DNA of 7,143 bases from NCBI GenBank assembly GCA_031281685.1, contig JAITFA010000131.1, positions 1 to 7,143 on the forward strand, written 5' to 3'. Shown one piece after another: positions 1-4,777 of the stretch. The notes under the pieces are model-generated. The model did not search any database and was not told the DNA's origin. It saw only the letters and a program-made list of their open reading frames with translations. Each line of letters starts with the position of its first letter. Positions within the stretch are counted from its first letter, which is position 1. A program made the position numbers and the translations under genes. The stretch is from Treponema sp. (lineage in GTDB: Bacteria > Spirochaetota > Spirochaetia > Treponematales > Breznakiellaceae).

Positions 1-2
1 GG

Positions 3-186
3 ATCCGCCTAAGCGAACTAGGAATTCGCTCAAGCGAATTGGAGATCCGCTCAAGCGGATTGCGGATCCGCCTAAGCGAATTATGAATTCGCTCAAGCGA
101 ACTAGGGATTCGCTCAAGCGAATTGGAGATTAACCAAAGCGAATATAAAATTATCAAAAATCTCTTGACAAGTCGCTCAGGCGGAT
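3..186. repeat. 21-bp phased palindromic tandem array (nine registers), probable operator array
   Basis: Units of 16 bp, consensus ATTCGCTCAAGCGAAT, are separated by 5-bp linkers that start with T. They begin at 3, 24, 45, 66, 87, 108 and 129. The 150 register is decayed and the 171 register is recognisable (AGTCGCTCAGGCGGAT, 13 of 16 matches). The spacing is exactly 21 bp throughout, two turns of B-DNA, so all dyads face the same side of the helix. Several units are perfect dyads: unit 2 is AATTCGCT-CA-AGCGAATT and unit 3 is ATCCGCT-CA-AGCGGAT. The unit at 171-186 fills the spacer between the -35 and -10 boxes of the promoter for the gene at 224. The array is cut by the window edge, so its full length is unknown. 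A two-base centre is too tight for a hairpin, which favours binding by a dimeric protein. This role is an inference. Confidence 0.85.
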
Positions 187-193
187 ATATACT
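165..193 (+). promoter_or_regulatory. Sigma70-type promoter with a palindromic unit in its spacer
   Basis: TTGACA at 165-170 and TATACT at 188-193 are separated by 17 bp, the optimal spacing. The -35 is perfect and the -10 matches five of six positions. Transcription would start near 200, giving a leader of about 24 bases that carries AAGGAGG at 211-217, six bases before the ATG at 224. The 16-bp spacer element at 171-186 is in register with the upstream array. A protein bound there would compete directly with RNA polymerase, so repression is the simplest reading. Confidence 0.8.
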
Positions 194-223
194 TTTCCTA
201 AATAGACCAAAAGGAGGTTTAAG

Positions 224-880
224 ATGGCAGACTACATTCCTGGGAAAAGCGTTGAGTTTCTTGAATGGGTAGAAAACTTTTCCGACCTTTGTAACGCGAA
301 TCTAACGAAGTGGAACCTTCAGACTACTGAAGTTACGAACTTAAACGCGGTGGTAGCGGAATATGTAGGTATTTATGCGACCGCAACTGGCCCAAATGCC
401 TCAAAAGCCGATGTTTTACTCAAAAACAAGAAACAAGCTGCCCTCAAGGAAATAGTTCGGATTTTCAAACGACGGAATATCGACCCGAACCCTGCTGTAA
501 GCGATCCTGATCGGGAACGGCTGCGGCTCCCGATCTACGATACCAAACTTACCCCTGTACCAGCGCCTTCAACAGCGCCGGAATTTGAGTTTACCTATCC
601 GGGGGCGCGGCGGATTGACCTGCATTTTAAGGATTTCGGCAGCAATAGTAAGGCAAAGCCAAAAGGGGTTGCCGGGGCGGTTATCTGTTATGAAATTCGG
701 GACACAGCGCCGGCAAATCAAGAGCAACTGCTTCATTCGGTTTTTACCGGACGAACCCCGTATCACTTTGAATTTAAAGAGGAAGATCGGGGGAAGAAGC
801 TCTATGTGGCGCTTTTTTGGCAGAACGGAAAGGGTGAGCAGGGACCGTGGAGTGAAATTCAGGTTGCTATCATCCCGTAA
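224..880 (+). CDS. Hypothetical protein, helical N-terminus plus fibronectin-III-like C-terminal region
   Basis: The 218-residue product has no signal peptide or membrane segment, so it is probably cytoplasmic. Residues 1-90 look mostly helical and rich in Trp, Asn and Leu. A motif NPAVSDPDRERLRLPIYD (89-106) and a proline-rich linker (about 109-120) follow. From about 119 to 218 the pattern is beta-rich and ends QGPWSEIQVAIIP, like the end of a fibronectin-III or Ig-like strand set. I recognise this arrangement from hypothetical proteins of treponemes and some Bacteroidetes, but I know no function for it. The start is supported by AAGGAGG six bases upstream. The gene stands alone between a strong promoter overlapped by a phased palindrome array and a hairpin terminator, so expression is probably high but tightly controlled. 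The family assignment is from memory and the domain call is inferred from strand pattern. Confidence 0.85.
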   Translation: MADYIPGKSVEFLEWVENFSDLCNANLTKWNLQTTEVTNLNAVVAEYVGIYATATGPNASKADVLLKNKKQAALKEIVRIFKRRNIDPNPAVSDPDRERLRLPIYDTKLTPVPAPSTAPEFEFTYPGARRIDLHFKDFGSNSKAKPKGVAGAVICYEIRDTAPANQEQLLHSVFTGRTPYHFEFKEEDRGKKLYVALFWQNGKGEQGPWSEIQVAIIP

Positions 881-903
881 ATAACAGAAGTCCAGGATTT
901 TTC

Positions 904-954
904 GCTGAAGCGGCCCAGGTTTTTCTATAATCCCGGGCCGTTTTGCGCTTCAGC
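904..954 (+). terminator. Hairpin terminator after the hypothetical gene
   Basis: CGGCCC-A-GG (911-919) pairs with CC-C-GGGCCG (932-940), with one A/C mismatch and a 12-base loop, followed by TTTT at 941-944. An outer arm GCTGAAG (904-910) can also pair with CTTCAGC (948-954), enclosing the whole element. The T-run is short, so this is a moderate intrinsic terminator. It lies 24 bases after the stop codon. Confidence 0.65.
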
Positions 955-987
955 ATAGCGGGGGAACGCCGCGCTCACACATTTTAG

Positions 988-1018
988 ATTTGCGCGGCAT
1001 TGGTTTTACCGCGCAAAT
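988..1018 (-). terminator. Perfect 10-bp stem-loop at the end of the galE/M20 operon
   Basis: ATTTGCGCGG (988-997) and CCGCGCAAAT (1009-1018) form a perfect inverted repeat with an 11-base loop, directly beyond the stop codon of the M20 peptidase gene. Neither strand shows a T-run after the stem, so it may act as an mRNA 3' stabiliser or a weak terminator rather than a classical intrinsic terminator. It sits between two convergent transcription units. Confidence 0.5.
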
Positions 1019-1019
1019 G

Positions 1020-2252
1020 CTAAACGCCCAACATAAGAAGCGTCATAACCTTAGCGTCTCCCATGATATTGCTGATAAGAGCATATTCGTTGGGTTGATG
1101 GGCGCTTTCGTTGATACGCGCCCAGACCACTGCCGCGATGCCTTTGTTGCGTAGCGGCGCGGCAACTGTGCCGCCGCCAATACCGATAGCGCGGGTATCT
1201 ACACCATAAACCGCCTTTATCGCGTGGGAAAGACGGCAAACCAATTCCGTATCAGGTGGCGTGGGCTGGGATTCCATGCTTTGCGGCGTGGTATAAGCAA
1301 TGCTTACGCCGTGTTTTGCCTCAATCCGCGCCTTTATGCGGTCAATTTCAGCAAGCACGGTCTTGAGCGGATAGCGAGGCAGAATACGCATGTCCATACA
1401 AAACACGTCTTCACCCGGAATAGTGTTGATGTTAGGAACATTTGCTTCTTTCTTGGTCGGCTGGAACGTGGAATAGTCCGGCTCAAACAGCGGATCATGA
1501 TCAGGGAAGGCGCGGGACAGTTCCTCGTGCAGACTAACGGCAAGTTCCGCGCCGGCAAGAAAGGCGTTGATTCCCTGATCGGGGCGGGAACCGTGTGTCT
1601 GGGCTCCTTTGGTAACAAAACGCGCCCAGAGCAGGTTCTTCTCGGCTATCTCAATAGTTTCACCCTTTGCATCGCCGCCGTCCGGCACGAGTACCATATC
1701 GTCTTTGTTAAAGAGATCATTATGCTGCTCAAGAAGCCAGCGAATCCCGTAATGACTGCCCACTTCCTCATCAGCAACGAACAGCAGTTTCACGGTATAT
1801 TGCGGCGTGACGCCCTCATTCAGCAAAGCCAGCGCCGCCACTACTGACGAACACAGCCCCTGCTGGTTATCCTCAACCCCTCTGCCAATGAGTTTGCCTT
1901 CACGCTCTATCACAACCCATGGGTCGCTGTCCCACAAAGAAGCCTCTCCGGGCGGCACCACGTCAAGGTGGCTCATAATCCAGACCCGTTTTGAGTCATC
2001 TTTACCAGCGATAGTTGCCAGGAGATTAGGGCGCACGCCGCCCTTTGCCCGCGAATCCGGCGCGTCATAGCGTTCAAGGCGCGTAATGCCTTTGCGCGTG
2101 AGCCAATCCGCAAGAAACGCGCATTTGTCAAGCTCGCCTTCGCCGCCTGAGTCTGGCGCTATTGCCGGGCGGCGGGTGAGTTCGGTTTCCAGTTCCTTGA
2201 TAAGCGCGGCGGCGTTATCAATATAAGTAAACAGCTTTGTCTTTTCTTCCAT
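1020..2252 (-). CDS. M20 family metallopeptidase (ArgE/DapE/dipeptidase-like)
   Basis: The 410-residue product is a cytoplasmic two-zinc amidohydrolase of the M20 family, which hydrolyses short peptides or N-acyl amino acids. The family landmarks are visible in order: SHLDVVPPG (metal His95, catalytic Asp97), GRGVEDNQQG (bridging Asp128), ADEEVGS (general base Glu162, metal Glu163), PDGGD (metal Asp191), GAQTHGSRP (dimerisation-domain His220) and SAHQPNEY (metal His385). No active-site residue is missing. The exact substrate cannot be read from sequence; a dipeptidase is more likely than a biosynthetic DapE because no lysine genes are nearby. The chosen start has AAGGAG nine bases upstream. 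The reading frame stays open upstream to 2498, but that stretch overlaps galE antiframe and lacks family similarity. The AAGGAG overlaps the galE stop codon (TAAGGAG), indicating cotranscription and coupled translation. Confidence 0.92.
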   Translation of the reverse strand: MEEKTKLFTYIDNAAALIKELETELTRRPAIAPDSGGEGELDKCAFLADWLTRKGITRLERYDAPDSRAKGGVRPNLLATIAGKDDSKRVWIMSHLDVVPPGEASLWDSDPWVVIEREGKLIGRGVEDNQQGLCSSVVAALALLNEGVTPQYTVKLLFVADEEVGSHYGIRWLLEQHNDLFNKDDMVLVPDGGDAKGETIEIAEKNLLWARFVTKGAQTHGSRPDQGINAFLAGAELAVSLHEELSRAFPDHDPLFEPDYSTFQPTKKEANVPNINTIPGEDVFCMDMRILPRYPLKTVLAEIDRIKARIEAKHGVSIAYTTPQSMESQPTPPDTELVCRLSHAIKAVYGVDTRAIGIGGGTVAAPLRNKGIAAVVWARINESAHQPNEYALISNIMGDAKVMTLLMLGV

Positions 2253-2265
2253 AAATAGATACTCC

Positions 2266-3240
2266 TTATATGTGCCTGCGGTACGCTTCCCAGGTTGTGC
2301 TGATAAGCGTGTCCACGTCTGAATGTTGCGCGACCCAGCCGAGTGTTTCGCGGGCGTATGCAGCCGAAGCCGTGAGTTTGGCTGGATCGCCTGGGCGACG
2401 GCCCGCGATTGTTGCTGGGATAGGCTTACCAGTGATACGGCGGGCAGCCTCAAGTATCTCCAGCACAGACAATCCCTTCTCGCTGCCCAGATTGACAACG
2501 AGGCTTTTGTCCTTTGCCGCCAGATAGTTCATGGCAGCCACATGGCCAGTGGCGAGATCGCTCACGTGAATATAGTCGCGGATGCAGGTTCCGTCATGCG
2601 TGTCGTAGTCGCTGCCAAAGACCTGCATTTCCGGGCGTATTCCCGCCGCCACTTCCATAAGCACTGGGAGCAGGTTTGCCGGATTTTGTTCAAGGCCAGT
2701 GATACGACCCTTTACGTCGTAGCCAGCGGCATTGAAGTAACGGAGCGCGGCAAAACGGATGTCTTTGAGCTTGTCATACCAGCCCAGGAAACGCTCGATT
2801 TCGCACTTGGTGAAGCCGTAGTAGTTTTCAGGTCTAGCCGGGTGTTGTTCGTCAATAGGGAGATACTCCGGCGCGCCGTATACTGCCGCGCTTGAGGAAA
2901 AAACGAGCTTGTTGATACCCGCCTCAGCCGCCATGTTAAGGATGTTGATCGTACCGCTGATGTTGTTTACCGAGTACTTTTCCGGTTTAACCATAGATTC
3001 GCCGGCGGCTTTGAACGCCGCGAGGTGGATGAGGCCGTCAAAGCGTTTACTTAACGCCGCTCGAAGCAGTCCGGTATAGTCCATAATATCGCCGTAGATG
3101 AATGACGCTTCGGGGAAGAGGTTTTCCCGAAGCCCGCTTGAAAGGTTGTCGAATACTGTAACCGCGTGTCCCTGATCAAGGAAGTCTCGCGCCACATGAC
3201 TGCCGATATAGCCCGCGCCGCCAATGATAAGTATGTTCAT
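2266..3240 (-). CDS. galE: UDP-glucose 4-epimerase
   Basis: The 324-residue protein is a short-chain dehydrogenase/reductase of the extended type that interconverts UDP-galactose and UDP-glucose in the cytoplasm, serving the Leloir pathway and sugar-nucleotide supply for surface glycans. The NAD-binding GGAGYIGSH is at residues 7-15 and DNLSSG at 31-36. The catalytic SSSAAVYG is at 115-122, and the YxxxK pair is Tyr141/Lys145. RYFNAAG lies at 167-173, followed by the characteristic DGTCIRDYIHVSDLA (216-230). Length is near the usual 330-340. The start MNILIIGG places the Rossmann motif at the expected position; the 17 codons of open frame upstream are repeat-containing DNA. There is no clear Shine-Dalgarno before this ATG. 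It is the first gene of a two-gene operon, with only 13 bases to the M20 peptidase gene. Confidence 0.95.
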   Translation of the reverse strand: MNILIIGGAGYIGSHVARDFLDQGHAVTVFDNLSSGLRENLFPEASFIYGDIMDYTGLLRAALSKRFDGLIHLAAFKAAGESMVKPEKYSVNNISGTINILNMAAEAGINKLVFSSSAAVYGAPEYLPIDEQHPARPENYYGFTKCEIERFLGWYDKLKDIRFAALRYFNAAGYDVKGRITGLEQNPANLLPVLMEVAAGIRPEMQVFGSDYDTHDGTCIRDYIHVSDLATGHVAAMNYLAAKDKSLVVNLGSEKGLSVLEILEAARRITGKPIPATIAGRRPGDPAKLTASAAYARETLGWVAQHSDVDTLISTTWEAYRRHI

Positions 3241-3247
3241 GCTTGGG

Positions 3248-3276
3248 AGTATAGCAAAGACTGATAGGCGCGGAAA
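3248..3276 (-). promoter_or_regulatory. Candidate galE promoter, possibly giving a leaderless mRNA
   Basis: On the minus strand TATACT (complement of 3248-3253) lies only seven bases before the galE ATG. A weak -35, TTTCCG, is 17 bp further up (complement of 3271-3276, three of six consensus positions). Transcription from it would begin at or next to the ATG, which fits the absence of a ribosome binding site. The -35 region abuts the first repeat hairpin of the REP-like cluster. Confidence 0.35.
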
Positions 3277-3419
3277 GCGGGCGCCAGACATATGGCGCCA
3301 GACACGTCATGCGCGTAGGGCAACCCCGTGTGGGCGGCTTTTAGCTGAGCGGGTGCCAGACGCATGGCGCCAGACACATGAGGCTGGGTGCGGCTTTCAG
3401 AAAAGCGGGTGCCAGACAC
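3276..3419. repeat. REP-like repeat cluster, five copies of GGYGCCAGAC(AC)
   Basis: Copies begin at 3280, 3294, 3352, 3366 and 3408, all in the same orientation. Copies 1/2 and 3/4 form two equivalent modules. In each, GGYGCCA, a six-base GACAYA- or GACGCA-type loop, and TGGCGCC form a 7-bp hairpin (3280-3299 and 3352-3371, the second with a G-U pair), followed by AGACAC. The fifth copy is preceded by GGGTGCGGCTTTCAG (about 3386-3400), which resembles GTGGGCGGCTTTTAG before module two. Short hairpins with a conserved sequence next to a Y1 transposase gene are the hallmark of REP/RAYT units. The first copy overlaps the promoter region of galE on the other strand. Confidence 0.75.
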
Positions 3420-3462
3420 ACACACTAAAGCAAGAGCTTTTCCCGGTGCCATATCTATAGCT

Positions 3463-4005
3463 ATGAGATATCCAAGAAAACTCAGGGACGGAGCTGTCTA
3501 TCATGTTACCTCGGAAATTAACCGAAACGAAATGGACCTCCAGCAGTCGCGGATCAAGACTATGTTCTTGACCTTCGTCAACAAAGCGACACAAAAGTAC
3601 CCGTTTCAGCTTTTTAATTTCTGCGTCATGGATAATCACATCCATCTGCTCGTCAAACCGGATCGGGAGCAGTCCCTTTCCAAGATAATGCAATGGATCA
3701 AGGGGAATTTTGCGCGATACTGGAACAAACTGCATCATAAACAGGGTAGTCATCTCTGGGGAAAGCGGTTTTTCTCACAGATAATCGACGACGTAAGGCA
3801 GTTTTTGCGGGTATTTAGCTATATAGATGAGAATCCCAAGCGGGCGGGCATGGTTGAAAAGGCGGAGGACTGGGAATTTGGCGGCTTATACCACCACCTG
3901 CGCGGAAGGACGGATGTAGTAGAGATACCGCGAAGAGCTATGCTGGAACTATGCTTCCCAGGCAAGGCTGGAATGGGGTCAGACACAGCAAGGCTGATGC
4001 TTTGA
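3463..4005 (+). CDS. REP-associated / IS200-like Y1 transposase (RAYT)
   Basis: The 180-residue product belongs to the Y1 HUH-nuclease transposases, single-strand DNA endonucleases that cut and join at hairpins using a tyrosine. Family landmarks are the N-terminal YHVTSEINR (13-21), the HUH motif in VMDNHIHLLV (His59, His61), LWGKRFFSQII (98-108) and FSYIDENPKRAGMV (118-131), in which Tyr120 is the probable nucleophile. All key residues are present, so the enzyme may be active. I chose the ATG at 3463 because MRYPRK matches the usual family N-terminus. An in-frame ATG at 3388 would add 25 residues translated from the repeat DNA. There is no good ribosome site, and an inverted repeat ATATCT/AGATAT (3451-3456/3465-3470) encloses the start codon, so translation is probably weak. 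No terminal repeats or target duplication of a mobile IS are seen, which fits a domesticated RAYT beside its repeats. Confidence 0.9.
   Translation: MRYPRKLRDGAVYHVTSEINRNEMDLQQSRIKTMFLTFVNKATQKYPFQLFNFCVMDNHIHLLVKPDREQSLSKIMQWIKGNFARYWNKLHHKQGSHLWGKRFFSQIIDDVRQFLRVFSYIDENPKRAGMVEKAEDWEFGGLYHHLRGRTDVVEIPRRAMLELCFPGKAGMGSDTARLML
3975..3986 (+). repeat. Divergent repeat copy GGGGTCAGACAC inside the transposase 3' end
   Basis: This 12-mer differs from the upstream GGTGCCAGACAC (3408-3419) at two positions and has the same orientation. It encodes GSDT near the transposase C-terminus. The two copies bracket almost the whole gene, so they may mark the limits of a unit that once moved together. GGGGTCAGACAC-like words are familiar beside Y1 transposases in other bacteria; this point is from memory. 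Confidence 0.55.
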
Positions 4006-4028
4006 ATTGTTAAAGTTTAGCTGAAGTA

Positions 4029-4058
4029 TTGCCTCTTTATACAGCTTATGAGTATACT
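4029..4058 (+). promoter_or_regulatory. Candidate hsp20 promoter
   Basis: TTGCCT (4029-4034) and TATACT (4053-4058) are separated by 18 bp, matching four and five of six consensus positions. Transcription would start near 4065, giving a leader of about 80 bases. A second -10-like TATACA lies at 4038-4043 with a poorer -35. No CIRCE element (TTAGCACTC-N9-GAGTGCTAA) was seen, so HrcA control is not indicated. Confidence 0.4.
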
Positions 4059-4098
4059 TGACCTAAGCCGCTCGTATGAGGGTTACGTTAATTTCATC

Positions 4099-4143
4099 GG
4101 GCCTTATGGCCGGTATCGCGCTGCTATGCGCAAAGGAGCTTTT
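4099..4143 (+). promoter_or_regulatory. Possible ROSE-like RNA thermometer in the hsp20 leader
   Basis: GCTGCT (4120-4125) can pair with AGGAGC (4134-4139), which contains the Shine-Dalgarno of hsp20, leaving one G-G opposition (4123/4136) and an 8-base loop. A UGCU segment facing AGGA with an unpaired or G-G-paired guanine is the diagnostic feature of ROSE thermometers, which occur before small heat-shock genes. A short GC hairpin GGCC-TTAT-GGCC lies just upstream (4101-4112 region). A competing stem GCGC/GCGC (4118-4121 with 4128-4131) would release the ribosome site. Placement before an Hsp20 gene supports the call; folding energies were not computed. Confidence 0.5.
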
Positions 4144-4698
4144 ATGAAAGGTACTCGACCTTACATGGATTTGGGTACACTCTTTGATGAGATCTTTGAG
4201 GCTACCCAAGATTTCAGTGATGAATTCCGTCGCAACTTCGATTGTCGCCCCGGAGGGCATTTTCATGCCAAAGGGCCGTTCGGCGGCGAAAAGGAACCGT
4301 TTGGGGAGCATGTTGACTACTATCCCAACTACTCCTATCCGCCCATGAATGCGTACATGACCGGAGATCGCAGCCTTATCTTTGAGTTCGCCCTTGCTGG
4401 TTTTGACGAAAAGGACATAAGCCTTTCGTTCCAGGGTGACTACATGGTCTTTTCCGCCAAACTGGGTGAGGATCAGAATGCCGCTCAGGATAACGATGAA
4501 AACGTCCGTTACTTCAAGCGCCGGCTGAAGATGAAGGACATTGAGAAGCAGAAGTACTTTGCGCCGCTGGACAAGTACGCGCAGGAGCAGGTCAAGGCGG
4601 TCTTCAAAAACGGTATCCTCAAGGTAACGATACCGCCTAAAAAAGAGCCGGATCAGAACGACGGCATCAAGATCGAGATCATCAGGGACGAAGAATAG
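4144..4698 (+). CDS. Small heat-shock protein, Hsp20/alpha-crystallin family
   Basis: The 184-residue product is an ATP-independent holdase chaperone that forms oligomers and keeps unfolding proteins soluble in the cytoplasm. A flexible N-terminal arm (1-65) rich in Phe, Gly, His and Pro precedes an alpha-crystallin domain at about 66-165. In that domain PPMNAYMTGDRSLIFEFALAG, GDYMVFSAKL and FKNGILKVTIPPKK match the beta-strand pattern, the last being the family's A-x-x-x-n-G-v-L signature with Phe in place of Ala. The tail holds an I-K-I-E-I segment (175-179) of the I-x-I type that docks on neighbouring subunits. Length is slightly above the usual 140-160 because of the N-terminal arm. The start is set by AAAGGAG five bases upstream. 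The frame is open 32 codons earlier, to 4048, but that part holds the putative promoter and thermometer. Single-gene unit, ending in a strong terminator. Confidence 0.92.
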   Translation: MKGTRPYMDLGTLFDEIFEATQDFSDEFRRNFDCRPGGHFHAKGPFGGEKEPFGEHVDYYPNYSYPPMNAYMTGDRSLIFEFALAGFDEKDISLSFQGDYMVFSAKLGEDQNAAQDNDENVRYFKRRLKMKDIEKQKYFAPLDKYAQEQVKAVFKNGILKVTIPPKKEPDQNDGIKIEIIRDEE

Positions 4699-4720
4699 CG
4701 TCTCCATGTAACGTTTTCGC

Positions 4721-4751
4721 AAAGCGGCCTTTCCCATGAAGGTCGCTTTTT
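4721..4751 (+). terminator. Intrinsic terminator of hsp20
   Basis: AAAGCGGCCTT (4721-4731) pairs with AAGGTCGCTTT (4739-4749) over 11 bp, including one G-U pair, with a 7-base loop and TTTTT at 4747-4751. It is 23 bases after the hsp20 stop. It overlaps the region upstream of hprK, and the upstream in-frame ATG of hprK at 4736 lies in its loop. Confidence 0.85.
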
Positions 4752-4777
4752 GTATGATAGGCTATGATAGGGCTATG
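4751..4777 (+). repeat. Tandem TATGATAGG-type 11-bp repeat at the hprK start
   Basis: TATGATAGGC, TATGATAGGGC and TATGAATGAG follow each other with periods of 10 and 12 bases, so TATGAT occurs twice (4753-4758 and 4763-4768) and ATG three times (4754, 4764, 4775). The TATGAT words look like -10 boxes, but no good -35 lies 17 bp upstream (TTTCCC at 4730-4735 for the first). The short repeat could vary in copy number by slippage and shift starts. Confidence 0.4.

Noticed and set aside
1..186. CRISPR array
   Set aside because: The unit repeats with only 5-bp linkers and no unique spacers, and the linkers themselves are similar.
1..186. Plasmid iterons or a replication origin
   Set aside because: The 21-bp phased repeats resemble iterons, but the adjacent gene is not a Rep protein, the flanking genes are chromosomal housekeeping genes, and a unit lies in a promoter spacer.
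1595..1604. GCCCAGACAC on the minus strand as a repeat copy
   Set aside because: Eight bases shared and it encodes the conserved GAQTHG of M20 enzymes; chance or protein constraint is sufficient.
1224..1847. Long plus-strand ORF opposite the M20 peptidase gene
   Set aside because: Antisense shadow of a gene with clear family motifs; no ribosome site and no recognisable domain.
2151..2160. Another repeat copy AGCGCCAGAC on the minus strand inside the M20 gene
   Set aside because: Only a partial match, and it encodes the conserved IAPDSGG region, so protein constraint can explain it.
2253..2498. N-terminal extension of the M20 peptidase
   Set aside because: The 82 extra codons overlap galE on the same strand in another frame, show no M20 similarity, and a strong ribosome site precedes the ATG at 2252.
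3388..3462. 25-residue extension of the transposase from the ATG at 3388
   Set aside because: It translates repeat DNA, and the family N-terminus matches the ATG at 3463. Kept only as an alternative start.
4006..4143. CIRCE (HrcA) operator before hsp20
   Set aside because: No TTAGCACTC-N9-GAGTGCTAA or close variant is present.
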